Below, piece after piece: positions 8,659-17,417 of a stretch of DNA of 64,000 nucleotides. Source of the DNA: Sporosalibacterium faouarense (GTDB lineage: Bacteria; Bacillota; Clostridia; Tissierellales; VENL01); assembly GCF_016765695.1 (NCBI RefSeq), contig NZ_JAETGO010000089.1:62001-126000 (forward strand), given 5' to 3'. The translations under genes and the position numbers were made by a program. The notes under the pieces were generated by a model that made no database searches, had not been told where the DNA came from, and worked only from the letters and a program-made list of their open reading frames with translations. Every line of letters begins with the position of its first letter. The first letter of the stretch is position 1.

Positions 8659-9870
8659 ATGAAATTAAAAGCCTTAAAGGTTTGTGAAGTAAATCAATAT
8701 ATTAAGAGAATACTTGTCAGTGACCCTATACTGTATAATATTAATGTAGAAGGGGAAATCTCAAATTTTAAGCATCATTATAACGGACATATGTATTTTA
8801 CTTTAAAGGATGAAAGTAGTAAAATTAGGTGTGTTATGTTTAATGGAGATAATAGAAATATAGACTTTTCTCCTAAAGAAGGTATGAAAGTAATAATCAC
8901 AGGTTATATTTCTGTTTATGAGAGAGATGGGAGCTACCAGCTATATGCAAAAAAAATAAAGCAAAAGGGAGTAGGAGATTTATATGCTGCCTTTGAAAAA
9001 TTGAAGAAAAGACTTGAAGCAGAAGGTATGTTTGATAATGTCTTTAAAAAGAAACTACCATATTTACCGAAAAAAATAGGTGTTGTAACTTCTTCTACTG
9101 GAGCAGCAATTAAGGATATAATTACAGTCATACAAAGAAGATTTTCATCTGTAAATATAGTGATTTATCCAGTTCATGTTCAAGGGGAAAAAGCCCCTAT
9201 GGAAATTGTTGAAGCCTTGAGATATTTTAATACTAGAGATGATATTGATCTTATTATAACTGGTAGAGGTGGAGGTTCAATAGAAGAACTGTGGGCATTT
9301 AATGACGAAGAAGTGGCAAGAACTATTTTTAAATTAAAAATCCCTATCATTTCAGCTGTAGGGCATGAAACAGATTTTACTATTGCAGATTTCGTTGCAG
9401 ATTTAAGGGCACCAACTCCTTCAGCTGCTGGTGAATTAGCTACTCCTATTTTACATGAATTAAAAAGTAGACTTGAAGACAATCTGATTAGATTAGAGTT
9501 TGTTATGAAGAATAGTCTAAAGGATAAAGAGAATAGTCTTAAAATGCTAAGAAATAATCTTAAGACCTATTCTCCAGAGAATAAACTCAAAGCCAGTAAG
9601 GAGAGGCTAGACGTTCTATATAAGGATATAAGAAGAGTAATGAAGTCTGTCCAGGATAATTCAAATAATAAACTTGAGAACCTTATAGGAAGGCTGGACG
9701 CATTAAGTCCTTTATCAACATTAAATAGGGGATATTCTATTCCTTTAGATCAAGAGAGTAAGGTTATTAAATCCGTGAAAAGAGTTAAAAAGGACGACAT
9801 CGTTGATATATTATTGAAGGATGGAAAAATAACTGGAAAAATAATAAGCATAAATGAGAGTCATGAATAG
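8659..9870 (+). CDS. xseA: Exodeoxyribonuclease VII large subunit
   Basis: The catalytic subunit of exonuclease VII, which degrades single-stranded DNA into oligonucleotides. The protein has an N-terminal OB fold (about 1-100; 'VEGEISNFKHHYNGHMYFTLKD'-type start), a central nuclease domain with 'GVVTSSTGAAIKDI', 'TGRGGGSIEELWAFNDE' and 'SAVGHETDFTIADFVAD', and a C-terminal coiled coil that binds XseB. 403 residues is a normal length. ATG follows the previous stop codon with no gap; the small subunit is 14 bases downstream. Confidence 0.97.
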   Translation: MKLKALKVCEVNQYIKRILVSDPILYNINVEGEISNFKHHYNGHMYFTLKDESSKIRCVMFNGDNRNIDFSPKEGMKVIITGYISVYERDGSYQLYAKKIKQKGVGDLYAAFEKLKKRLEAEGMFDNVFKKKLPYLPKKIGVVTSSTGAAIKDIITVIQRRFSSVNIVIYPVHVQGEKAPMEIVEALRYFNTRDDIDLIITGRGGGSIEELWAFNDEEVARTIFKLKIPIISAVGHETDFTIADFVADLRAPTPSAAGELATPILHELKSRLEDNLIRLEFVMKNSLKDKENSLKMLRNNLKTYSPENKLKASKERLDVLYKDIRRVMKSVQDNSNNKLENLIGRLDALSPLSTLNRGYSIPLDQESKVIKSVKRVKKDDIVDILLKDGKITGKIISINESHE

Positions 9871-9884
9871 AAAGGGGTAAATTT

Positions 9885-10124
9885 ATGAAAAATGAAAAAG
9901 AAAAATTATCCTTTGAAGATGCTATTGAGAAATTAGAAGGAATTATTGCAAAGCTAGAAGAAGGTGATTTATCACTAGACCAATCCTTAGAAGAATTTCA
10001 AAAAGGTATCGAATTGTATAGACATTGTAGTAATGTGTTAGTTGACGTTGACGGGAAGATAAAAGTTATTTTAGATAATGGAGCTGATACACCAGAAGAA
10101 GTAGATTTTGAAGAAGATCTTTAG
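9885..10124 (+). CDS. xseB: Exodeoxyribonuclease VII small subunit
   Basis: A 79-residue helical hairpin protein with the family signature 'FEDAIEKLEGIIAKLEEGDLSLDQSLEEFQKG'-like core (residues about 9-40). It packs along the XseA coiled coil. AAAGGGG precedes ATG. The acidic tail is typical, and it lies 9 bases before ispA. Confidence 0.95.
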   Translation: MKNEKEKLSFEDAIEKLEGIIAKLEEGDLSLDQSLEEFQKGIELYRHCSNVLVDVDGKIKVILDNGADTPEEVDFEEDL

Positions 10125-10133
10125 GAGGATTAT

Positions 10134-11027
10134 ATGGTTATTAAAGATGAATTGACTAAGTTTAAAGCGATAATAGAAGATTACTTAGATGAAGTATTGC
10201 CTGAAGAAGAAGGCTACCAAAATGAGATTTTTAAGGCTATGAGGTATAGTGTATTTGCTGGGGGAAAAAGATTAAGACCTTTTCTTACTTTAAAAACCTG
10301 CGAAATAATATGTGGGGACTATAAGCCTGCATTACCTTTTGCAGCTGCATTAGAAATGATACATACTTATTCATTAATACACGATGACTTACCAGCCATG
10401 GATAACGATGATTTTAGAAGAGGCAAACCAACTAATCATAAAGTTTATGGTGAAGGAATGTCAGTACTAGCTGGTGATGGTCTATTAAATTATGCCTATG
10501 AGATAATGACCAAATCATTAGCTGAAAATGGGGATAATTTAGATAGATATGTTAAGGCCTTATCTATTGTAAGCAATGCATCAGGGATATATGGTATGAT
10601 AGGTGGTCAAGTAGCTGATATACTTTCAGAGGATAAAAAAGTTGATAAAGATACTTTAGATTTTATTCATAAAAATAAGACATCCGCTTTAATTGAGGCA
10701 GCAGTCTTAGCAGGTGGGATAATTGGTGGAGCAACTGACGAAGAAATAGTTGCATTAAAGGAATACGGACAATCAATTGGTTTAGGCTTTCAAATTAGAG
10801 ATGATATACTTGATAAAATAGGCACAATGGAACAATTAGGTAAGGATATAGGTAGTGATGAAGGAAATAATAAAGCAACGTATTTATCTCTGTATGGCTT
10901 AGACTTTTCAATAAATAAAACTAAAGAATTAAGTAATAAAGCTAAAAATGCATTGAAAATTATTGGTAATAATGAGATAATTGTTATGCAAGAGCTTGCT
11001 GAATACTTAGTTTCAAGAGAAAGTTAA
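10134..11027 (+). CDS. ispA: Farnesyl diphosphate synthase-type polyprenyl synthetase
   Basis: This condenses IPP with DMAPP and GPP to farnesyl diphosphate for undecaprenyl and quinone synthesis. Both aspartate-rich magnesium sites are present: first 'DDLPAMDNDDFRRGKP' and second 'QIRDDILD'. 'GGKRLRPFL' near residue 43 binds the IPP diphosphate. The 297-residue length fits the short-chain bacterial class. AGGAGG precedes ATG. The OLE RNA promoter lies only seven bases after its stop, followed by oapA and dxs, the isoprenoid setting in which OLE RNA was first described. Confidence 0.95.
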   Translation: MVIKDELTKFKAIIEDYLDEVLPEEEGYQNEIFKAMRYSVFAGGKRLRPFLTLKTCEIICGDYKPALPFAAALEMIHTYSLIHDDLPAMDNDDFRRGKPTNHKVYGEGMSVLAGDGLLNYAYEIMTKSLAENGDNLDRYVKALSIVSNASGIYGMIGGQVADILSEDKKVDKDTLDFIHKNKTSALIEAAVLAGGIIGGATDEEIVALKEYGQSIGLGFQIRDDILDKIGTMEQLGKDIGSDEGNNKATYLSLYGLDFSINKTKELSNKAKNALKIIGNNEIIVMQELAEYLVSRES

Positions 11028-11033
11028 TAGAAT

Positions 11034-11062
11034 TTGAAATAATGAGTTTTATGTGCTATAAT
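11034..11062 (+). promoter_or_regulatory. Extended -10 promoter for OLE RNA
   Basis: TTGAAA (11034-11039), a 17-base spacer ending in the extended motif TGC (11054-11056), and TATAAT (11057-11062). Transcription should begin near 11069, five bases before the closing helix of the RNA. This is one of the best SigA-type promoters in the window. Confidence 0.75.
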
Positions 11063-11068
11063 GAAATT

Positions 11069-11652
11069 TAGTCTAGAGTGGTGCAGTATTCTAGTCAGTA
11101 CAGCTAATTTTGAAGGCGGGCCTAAAAATCCGTCAAAGGGCGTATCGATGAAGTTCCTGGTTTCGGCTGCTGACGCCCAGTTGGGGGTCGATTCTGGGAG
11201 TAAGGAGGATGGGGCGATCTACAAAGGCATGTGGGCGATGACCCTACCTTCGTGGAGACTCATTAATAGCATAATATATAGGCGCATGTTAATGAGAGTA
11301 ACCTACACTGTGGTGCAAGCTACGTGTAGTGTAGCCTGCCTTGAGTGAAATAGGTGGAAAACAGGTGTAACTCTGCCTCTATGGGCCCATAGAAGAACGG
11401 GTTTTGCTGTTGAAACCTATTTTGCAAAAGAGGCTAAGAATTAGCATGGCTGTTGAGGAAAACTCCTAGACTGTTCTACGAGAAGTATATTAAGGATTAC
11501 AGTGCGTACTAAGTGGTAATCTAGCCCTACCTTTGGCAACAAGGTAGAGATGAAATTAAAGGGAAACCGCTGTTATTGGTGACAGGCAGTTTTCATCTGG
11601 GAAATCCTGCTAGACCTAAGCCGCAAGATTTACTTAATATACTACCACTCTA
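11069..11652 (+). ncRNA. ole: OLE RNA (ornate, large, extremophilic)
   Basis: About 580 bases that lack a credible reading frame and are visibly richer in G+C than the flanking genes. The ends pair: AGAGTGGT at 11075-11082 is the exact complement of ACCACTCT at 11644-11651, extended by T11074-A11652 and further weak pairs inward. Internal hairpins include 11303-11309 with 11328-11334, 11527-11533 with 11541-11547, and 11549-11555 with 11591-11597. Size, helix-closed ends and the order xseA-xseB-ispA-RNA-DUF21-like membrane gene-dxs-tlyA-argR-recN match the OLE locus described in Bacillus halodurans and anaerobic Firmicutes. OLE forms a membrane ribonucleoprotein with OapA, OapB and OapC and is linked to growth under cold, alcohol and magnesium stress. 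I recognised it by context and architecture, not by a covariance-model search. Confidence 0.9.
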
Positions 11653-11655
11653 AAG

Positions 11656-11685
11656 GCTGATAGCATTGCTATCAGCTTTATATTT
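11656..11685 (+). terminator. Hairpin between OLE RNA and oapA
   Basis: A 9 bp perfect stem (GCTGATAGC at 11656-11664 with GCTATCAGC at 11668-11676), a three-base loop and TTTATATTTATA after it. The interrupted T run suggests a leaky terminator or a 3' end-defining hairpin, so a fraction of transcripts could continue into oapA. Confidence 0.6.
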
Positions 11686-11707
11686 ATACATAATTGGAGG
11701 AGTTGTT

Positions 11708-12382
11708 TTGTCGGATAGTTTAAAAAACAAAAAAAAGGAAAAAAAGAATAAAAAAATGCCTAGTTTTGAAAAGTATAATTTAAAGTGGGTTATTTTAATT
11801 ACTCTTTGGACTTTTTTACTTGCAATATGTGTTAGTTTAATATCTGAAAGTCTTATGAGGAACCTAGAATATATTGCAGCATTTTTGGTATTAATATTTA
11901 TTATTTCCTTTGGCGTATTCTTTGATACGATAGGAATAGCAGTGGCAGCTTCTAATGAAAAACCTTTTCATTCAATGGCTTCTAATAAAGTTGCAGAAGC
12001 AAAGTATGCCATAAGATTAATTAGAAATGCTGGTCCTGTATCTAATTTTTGTAATGATGTAATTGGAGATATAAGTGGAATAATAAGTGGTGCAGCTGGT
12101 ACCATGATTGTTTATAAACTGATAGATGAATTTGGTTTTATTGATGGAGCCATCATAAGTATAGTAATGAGTGCTTTTGTTGCATCTTTAACTGTTGGTG
12201 GAAAAGCATTGGGTAAAGAGATAGCAATGGATAAATGCGATAGCATTATTTTTTATGTTGCAAAGGTAGTAATGGTTCTTGATATTAAGCTTGGAATAAA
12301 GATATTACCGGATATAAGAAAGAAAAGAAATAAAAAAAACCAAAGAAAGAGAGAGGGCAAAAGTGGGAGAAATTCTAAATAA
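11708..12382 (+). CDS. oapA: OLE-associated membrane protein OapA
   Basis: A 224-residue membrane protein encoded directly after OLE RNA, the position of OapA (BH2780) in B. halodurans. OapA-type proteins contain a region related to DUF21 of CNNM/CorC magnesium transporters and dimerise to anchor OLE RNA to the membrane. Visible here are a Lys-rich N-terminus (about residues 6-16), hydrophobic helices near 26-46, 53-75, 117-137 and 144-164, a conserved 'DTIGIAVAASNEKPFHSMAS' segment, and an Arg/Lys-rich tail; both basic ends could contact RNA. I choose TTG 11708 because GGAGGAG is 5 bases upstream. The 3' end overlaps dxs by 20 bases. Confidence 0.87.
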   Translation: MSDSLKNKKKEKKNKKMPSFEKYNLKWVILITLWTFLLAICVSLISESLMRNLEYIAAFLVLIFIISFGVFFDTIGIAVAASNEKPFHSMASNKVAEAKYAIRLIRNAGPVSNFCNDVIGDISGIISGAAGTMIVYKLIDEFGFIDGAIISIVMSAFVASLTVGGKALGKEIAMDKCDSIIFYVAKVVMVLDIKLGIKILPDIRKKRNKKNQRKREGKSGRNSK

Positions 12383-14228
12383 GATTGAAAATACTCGTTC
12401 ATTAAAGAACTTAAATATATTTGAAATGAATAAATTAGCTAGTGAAATTAGAGAATTTATAATAGAAACTGTTTCTCTAACTGGGGGACACCTTGCATCT
12501 AATCTTGGAATTGTAGAGCTTACTATAGCTCTTCATAAAGTTTTTGAGAGTCCCAAAGATAAAATTATATGGGATGTAGGACATCAGGCCTACGTTCATA
12601 AAATTTTAACTGGAAGGAAGGATGATTTTCATACCCTTCGCCAATTTGAAGGAATTAGTGGATTTCCTAAGCGATCTGAAAGTCCCCATGATTTGTTTGA
12701 AACAGGACATAGCTCTACTTCAATTTCTGCAGGTATGGGTTATGCTTTAGCTAGAGATTTAAAGAAAGAAGATCATGAAGTTATAAGTGTTATTGGCGAC
12801 GGAGCTATGACAGCAGGAATGGCATTTGAAGCCATGAATCATATTGGTGACTTGGGTACTAAGCAAATTGTAGTATTAAACGATAACGAAATGTCAATAT
12901 CCCAAAATGTCGGTGGATTATCTAAGTATCTAAATGAAATTAGAACAGCCCCAACATACTTTAGAATGAAAGAAGATGTCGAGTCTATACTGAATAGTAT
13001 TCCAGCAATAGGGAAAAAAGTTTTTAAGACAGCTGAAAGGGCAAAGGATAGTGTAAAATACTTTTTTGTACCAGGAATGTTATTTGAAGATTTAGGCTTT
13101 AAATATTTAGGTCCCGTTGATGGTCATAATATAAAAGAACTGATGAATGTTATGGAAAGGGCTAAAAAAGTCAATGGACCTACTTTAGTCCATATTTTAA
13201 CTAAGAAAGGTAAGGGATATAATCCTGCCGAAAATAATCCAGATAAATATCATAGTGCTTCTGCCTTTGACATTAAAACGGGCAAGCCCTTAAAGAAATC
13301 AGATAAAGTAAAATACTCAAACGTTTTTGGCGAGACAATAAGTAAACTTGCTGAAAAAAATGATAAAATTGTTGCTATAACGGCGGCTATGCCTGCAGGC
13401 ACTGGCCTTACTAAATTTATAGAAAAACATCCTGATAGGTTCTTTGATGTAGGGATTGCTGAACAGCATGGTGTAACCTTGGCAGCAGGATTAGCAGCTG
13501 ATGGCTTGAAGCCTTTCTTTGCTGTTTATTCTACATTTCTACAAAGAGGATATGACCAAGTTCTACATGATGTCTGTATTCAGAAGTTACCTGTTGTTTT
13601 TGGCATAGATAGGGCAGGTTTGGTTGGTAATGATGGAGAAACTCATCATGGTGTTTTTGATTTATCTTACCTTAGTCATTTACCTAATATGACTATAATG
13701 GCTCCAAAAGATGAATTTGAGTTTAAGGAAATGATTGAGTTCTCTACTAAATATAATGAAGGACCTATTGCTATTAGATATCCTAGAGGTTTTTCTTGTG
13801 ATTTAAAAGATTATTCTAATAGAGATAAGATTTCATATGGAAAAGCTGAAATATTAAATCAAGGTAATGATATAGCCATTATTGCCATAGGTAAAATGGT
13901 TGAGTTTGGATGTGAAGTGGTTAATAGGTTAAAATCAGAAGATAAAAATATTACTTTAGTAAATGGAAGATTTGTAAAGCCTTTAGATGAGGACCTTATT
14001 TTAAACATTGCTAAAAATCATAAAACTATTATTACTTACGAAGATAATGCTATCATAGGTGGTTTTGGAAGCATGGTCAATGATTTATTGATTAAAAATG
14101 GATATGATGGCGTTGTTAAAAATATTGGCGTACCAGACCATTTTATAGAACATGGTAGTGTAGATAAACTATATAGTCTATATAATATGGATGTTAATGG
14201 TGTGGTGAAATTAATAAAAGAACTTTAG
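12363..14228 (+). CDS. dxs: 1-deoxy-D-xylulose-5-phosphate synthase
   Basis: The first enzyme of the MEP isoprenoid pathway: it condenses pyruvate and glyceraldehyde 3-phosphate with thiamine diphosphate. The 621-residue protein has the thiamine/Mg site 'GDGAMTAGMAFEAMNH', the transketolase signature 'DVGIAEQHGVTLAAGLA' and the 'DRAGLVGNDGETHHG' loop. The start is GTG, inside the end of oapA, with GAGAGAGGG upstream. With ispA and ispH in the same window, three steps of isoprenoid supply are close together, two of them flanking OLE RNA. Confidence 0.97.
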   Translation: MGEILNKIENTRSLKNLNIFEMNKLASEIREFIIETVSLTGGHLASNLGIVELTIALHKVFESPKDKIIWDVGHQAYVHKILTGRKDDFHTLRQFEGISGFPKRSESPHDLFETGHSSTSISAGMGYALARDLKKEDHEVISVIGDGAMTAGMAFEAMNHIGDLGTKQIVVLNDNEMSISQNVGGLSKYLNEIRTAPTYFRMKEDVESILNSIPAIGKKVFKTAERAKDSVKYFFVPGMLFEDLGFKYLGPVDGHNIKELMNVMERAKKVNGPTLVHILTKKGKGYNPAENNPDKYHSASAFDIKTGKPLKKSDKVKYSNVFGETISKLAEKNDKIVAITAAMPAGTGLTKFIEKHPDRFFDVGIAEQHGVTLAAGLAADGLKPFFAVYSTFLQRGYDQVLHDVCIQKLPVVFGIDRAGLVGNDGETHHGVFDLSYLSHLPNMTIMAPKDEFEFKEMIEFSTKYNEGPIAIRYPRGFSCDLKDYSNRDKISYGKAEILNQGNDIAIIAIGKMVEFGCEVVNRLKSEDKNITLVNGRFVKPLDEDLILNIAKNHKTIITYEDNAIIGGFGSMVNDLLIKNGYDGVVKNIGVPDHFIEHGSVDKLYSLYNMDVNGVVKLIKEL

Positions 14229-14238
14229 GAGTTTTTAT

Positions 14239-15039
14239 ATGGATAAAGAAAGGATAGATATACTGTTAGTTGATAGAGGATTAGTAGACAGTAGATCTAA
14301 GGCTAAACAATATATAAAGCTAGGACATGTATATTTAAACGGTAAGAAAGTCAATAAGCCAAGCTTAAAGGTATCGAGAGCTGAATCTATAGAAATAAAA
14401 GGTAATCCTATTCCCTATGTAAGCAGAGGAGGATTAAAGCTTGAAAAAGCTATAAAATTTTTTGATTTATCAGTGAAGGATAAGATAGCTTTAGACATTG
14501 GAGCATCTACAGGTGGATTTACTGATTGTATGCTTCAAAATGGTGCTAAGAGAGTTTATGCAATAGATGTAGGAACGAATCAATTGATTAAAAAGCTTAA
14601 GATGGATAACCGAGTTATATCAATGGAAAAAACAAATGTAAGATATATGACTGAAAATGATATTGATGAAAAGGCTAATTTTGTTTCAATAGATGTATCT
14701 TTTATATCTTTAAGACTTATTTTACCAGTAGTTAATTTATTGACTACTGAGAATGTTGATATTGTGGCTCTAATTAAGCCTCAGTTTGAAGCTGGTAAAG
14801 ATAGAATAGGAAAGAATGGTATTGTGAAAGATATAAAGATACATATTGATATTATAAAGGAGTTGCATGAGTTTTGTAATTCTATATCTTTATTTTTTGT
14901 CAATCTTACCTATTCTCCAGTAAAGGGTGGGGATGGCAATATAGAGTACTTAGTTCATTTGTCAAAAAGTAAAGAAGATGAAAAAAATTTAGAAGTACAT
15001 ATTAATAATATAGTAAGGGAGTCCCATAGTTATCTATAG
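14239..15039 (+). CDS. tlyA: TlyA-family rRNA 2'-O-methyltransferase
   Basis: A 266-residue protein with an N-terminal S4 RNA-binding domain (about 3-62; 'RIDILLVDRGLVDSRSKAKQ') and an FtsJ-like methyltransferase domain with the SAM loop 'LDIGASTGGFTDCML'. The family (YqxC in Bacillus, TlyA in mycobacteria) methylates cytidines in 16S and, in some, 23S rRNA; old names call it hemolysin A. It lies 10 bases after dxs, within the classic dxs-tlyA-argR-recN run. The C-terminus 'SPVKGGDGNIEYL' is a family hallmark. Confidence 0.93.
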   Translation: MDKERIDILLVDRGLVDSRSKAKQYIKLGHVYLNGKKVNKPSLKVSRAESIEIKGNPIPYVSRGGLKLEKAIKFFDLSVKDKIALDIGASTGGFTDCMLQNGAKRVYAIDVGTNQLIKKLKMDNRVISMEKTNVRYMTENDIDEKANFVSIDVSFISLRLILPVVNLLTTENVDIVALIKPQFEAGKDRIGKNGIVKDIKIHIDIIKELHEFCNSISLFFVNLTYSPVKGGDGNIEYLVHLSKSKEDEKNLEVHINNIVRESHSYL

Positions 15040-15049
15040 CCATTTTATG

Positions 15050-15095
15050 AACTTCCGACGGGATTAGAATTTGATTCCAATTATGGAAGTTTTTA
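15050..15095 (+). terminator. Probable terminator after tlyA
   Basis: AACTTCC (15050-15056) pairs with GGAAGTT (15085-15091), followed by TTTTATTATT. The interior is partly unpaired, so strength is uncertain. Confidence 0.55.
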
Positions 15096-15160
15096 TTATT
15101 AGTTTGAAATAAGTGTTTTTTTATATTTATACATTTGATATAATAGACATATAAAAAATA

Positions 15161-15176
15161 TGATAAATATTTATCA
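15161..15176 (+). promoter_or_regulatory. ARG box operator in the argR leader
   Basis: TGATAAATATTTATCA is a perfect 16 bp palindrome and resembles the arginine-repressor operator (A/T centre flanked by TGA...TCA). A -10 element TATAAT at 15139-15144 places the transcription start near 15151, so the palindrome would sit at about +11 to +26, ideal for repression. argR begins 24 bases later. The -35 element is weak. Confidence 0.65.
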
Positions 15177-15199
15177 AGTGTCTTATTGGGAGGATAGCT

Positions 15200-15652
15200 A
15201 TGAGAAAATATTCGCGACATGCTAAAATTCTAGAAATTGTTGAAAATAATGAAATAGAAACTCAAGATGAATTATCTGAGCAATTGAAAAGAGAAGGTAT
15301 TGAAGTAACTCAAGCAACAGTATCAAGGGATATAAGAGAGTTAAGATTAGTCAAAGTACTATCCAAAAGTGGTAAATATAAATATGCGGCTATGGGTCAG
15401 CATCAGGAAGGAACCACAGAAAGATTAATTAAGATATTTAAGAATTCTATTCTATCTATTGATGTTGCAGGGCATTTATTAGTAATTAAAACATTACCAG
15501 GGGCAGCTCAAATATCAGGTTCTGCTATTGATGCATTAGGGATAGAGGAAGTGGTTGGAACAATAGCTGGTGACGATACGGTTTTCGTTGCTATAAATAA
15601 TAAAGATAGAATTGATCATATTTTGGATATGTTTAACAATATCTTAGATTAG
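15200..15652 (+). CDS. argR: Arginine repressor ArgR/AhrC
   Basis: A hexameric arginine-sensing regulator. The 150-residue protein has an N-terminal winged helix (about 1-70; 'VTQATVSRDIRELRLVKV' is the recognition region) and a C-terminal arginine-binding and trimerisation domain ('TLPGAAQISGSAIDALGIEEVVGTIAGDDT'). GGGAGGA precedes ATG. A palindromic ARG box in its leader suggests autoregulation. No arginine genes are in the window; the recN linkage is a conserved Firmicute arrangement. Confidence 0.96.
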   Translation: MRKYSRHAKILEIVENNEIETQDELSEQLKREGIEVTQATVSRDIRELRLVKVLSKSGKYKYAAMGQHQEGTTERLIKIFKNSILSIDVAGHLLVIKTLPGAAQISGSAIDALGIEEVVGTIAGDDTVFVAINNKDRIDHILDMFNNILD

Positions 15653-15666
15653 TGGAGGTATCAAGT

Positions 15667-17370
15667 ATGCTTCTAGAACTAAACATTGAGAATTTCGCCA
15701 TTATTGATAATGTTAATATTCATTTTAGTGATGGTTTTAACGTTCTAACTGGAGAAACAGGAGCTGGGAAATCTATAATAATTGATGCAGTTAGTATGGT
15801 ATTAGGAGGAAGGGCAGCTAAAGAGTTTATAAGAACTGGTGCTGATAAATCAGTGATTGAAGCTGTTTTTTCTCTAAAGAAAACCTATGATGCTAGAAAA
15901 ACTCTTAAGCACTACGGCATAGATGTAGGTGAGGATAACACTCTAATAGTTACAAGAGAGATTTATAGTACTGGTAGAAGTGTTTCTAGAGTTAATGGGA
16001 GAACCGTTACTTTAAATATGCTAAAGGAGCTTACAGACAAATTAGTAGATATTCACGGACAGCATGAGCATCAATCTCTTCTGAATCAGGAAAGTCATAT
16101 TAACTTTATAGATTCATTAGGAAAAAATATTATTAGTGATACTAAGGAAAATATTCTAAAGGATTATAATAAGGTTAAATCTTTAAAGAGCAATTTAGGT
16201 GGACTAGCCTTCGATGAACAGGAGAGAGAAAGAAAAATTGATTTATTAAAATTTCAATTAAATGAAATTGATGAAGCAGAGCTTAAGCCCAATGAAGAAG
16301 AAAAACTTATGAATAATTATAAAAAAATTTCAAATGTTGAGAGTATAAAAAAATCTATTGGCAGTATTATTGAGACAATGAATTCATCAGATTATAATCA
16401 AGTATCTGTACTTGACAAGTTAAATTCTATTTCTGGACTTTTAGTAAATGCATCTAAATCAGATGATAACATTGAGAAATATAAGGAGACTTTTGATTCT
16501 GCTATATATCAACTTCAAGAAGTAGTTAGAGATTTGAGAGATTATGAAGATACTTTAGAATATAATCCAGAAAAACTCCAGGAATTAGAAGATCGAATTG
16601 CAATTATAACTAGATTAAAAAGAAAATATGGTAATACTATAGAAGAGATATTACAATATCGAGATGATATAGATTCAGAGTTACAATCAATTATTAATAG
16701 TGAAAAAGAAATTATCCGTATTAACAATGAGATAAAAGCTATAGAAAAACAAATATATGAAAATTGTTATATTCTTACAAAGGAAAGAAAGAAAATAGCT
16801 GCTGCCATAGAAAAGGATATAACAAAAGAATTAAAGGAATTAAATATGCCTAATGTCACCTTTAAAATTAGTTTTAAGGAATTAGATACTTATACAAAAA
16901 CGGGCATAGATAATGTTGAGTTCCTAATATCTACTAATATTGGAGAGCCAGTTAAATCACTGTCAAAGATTGTTTCTGGTGGAGAAATGTCAAGGATTAT
17001 GTTAGCTTTTAAAACTATATTAGCTCATGTGGATCATATTTCTTGTTTGATTTTTGATGAGATTGACACTGGAATAAGTGGAAGAACTGCTCAAGTTATT
17101 TCAGAAAAAATTGCTGAAATTGCTAGAACACATCAAGTATTATGTATTACTCATTTACCACAAATTGCAGCTATGTCAGATACTCATTTCCAAATTAGTA
17201 AGGTTGTACATAATAGAAAGACTAATACTAGAATTAAGAAATTAACTGATATAGATCGAATCAATGAATTATCTAGATTATTAGGTGGTGTAGATTTAAC
17301 AAGCACTACAAAAATGCATGCTAAGGAAATGTTGGAAATGTCTGAAAAAATAAAAAGAAATTGGAAATAA
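15667..17370 (+). CDS. recN: DNA repair protein RecN
   Basis: An SMC-like ATPase recruited early to double-strand breaks. From ATG 15667 the protein is 567 residues with Walker A at 29-36 (GETGAGKS), long coiled-coil arms (about 150-370), the ABC signature 'SGGEMSRIMLAFK' and Walker B 'CLIFDEIDTGISGR'. I prefer ATG 15667, 8 bases after TGGAGG, over the GTG 15652 that overlaps the argR stop. It is followed by a strong terminator. Confidence 0.96.
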   Translation: MLLELNIENFAIIDNVNIHFSDGFNVLTGETGAGKSIIIDAVSMVLGGRAAKEFIRTGADKSVIEAVFSLKKTYDARKTLKHYGIDVGEDNTLIVTREIYSTGRSVSRVNGRTVTLNMLKELTDKLVDIHGQHEHQSLLNQESHINFIDSLGKNIISDTKENILKDYNKVKSLKSNLGGLAFDEQERERKIDLLKFQLNEIDEAELKPNEEEKLMNNYKKISNVESIKKSIGSIIETMNSSDYNQVSVLDKLNSISGLLVNASKSDDNIEKYKETFDSAIYQLQEVVRDLRDYEDTLEYNPEKLQELEDRIAIITRLKRKYGNTIEEILQYRDDIDSELQSIINSEKEIIRINNEIKAIEKQIYENCYILTKERKKIAAAIEKDITKELKELNMPNVTFKISFKELDTYTKTGIDNVEFLISTNIGEPVKSLSKIVSGGEMSRIMLAFKTILAHVDHISCLIFDEIDTGISGRTAQVISEKIAEIARTHQVLCITHLPQIAAMSDTHFQISKVVHNRKTNTRIKKLTDIDRINELSRLLGGVDLTSTTKMHAKEMLEMSEKIKRNWK

Positions 17371-17383
17371 ATGCATCAATTTG

Positions 17384-17417
17384 AAACATCCTTTATTTAG
17401 TAAAGGATGTTTTTTTA
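17384..17417 (+). terminator. Intrinsic terminator after recN
   Basis: AAACATCCTTTA (17384-17395) pairs perfectly with TAAAGGATGTTT (17401-17412) around a five-base loop, then a T run. Confidence 0.92.

Noticed and set aside
11061-11348. 95-codon ORF on the plus strand
   Set aside because: It lies wholly in OLE RNA, has no ribosome site and an atypical composition; the region is better explained as structured RNA.
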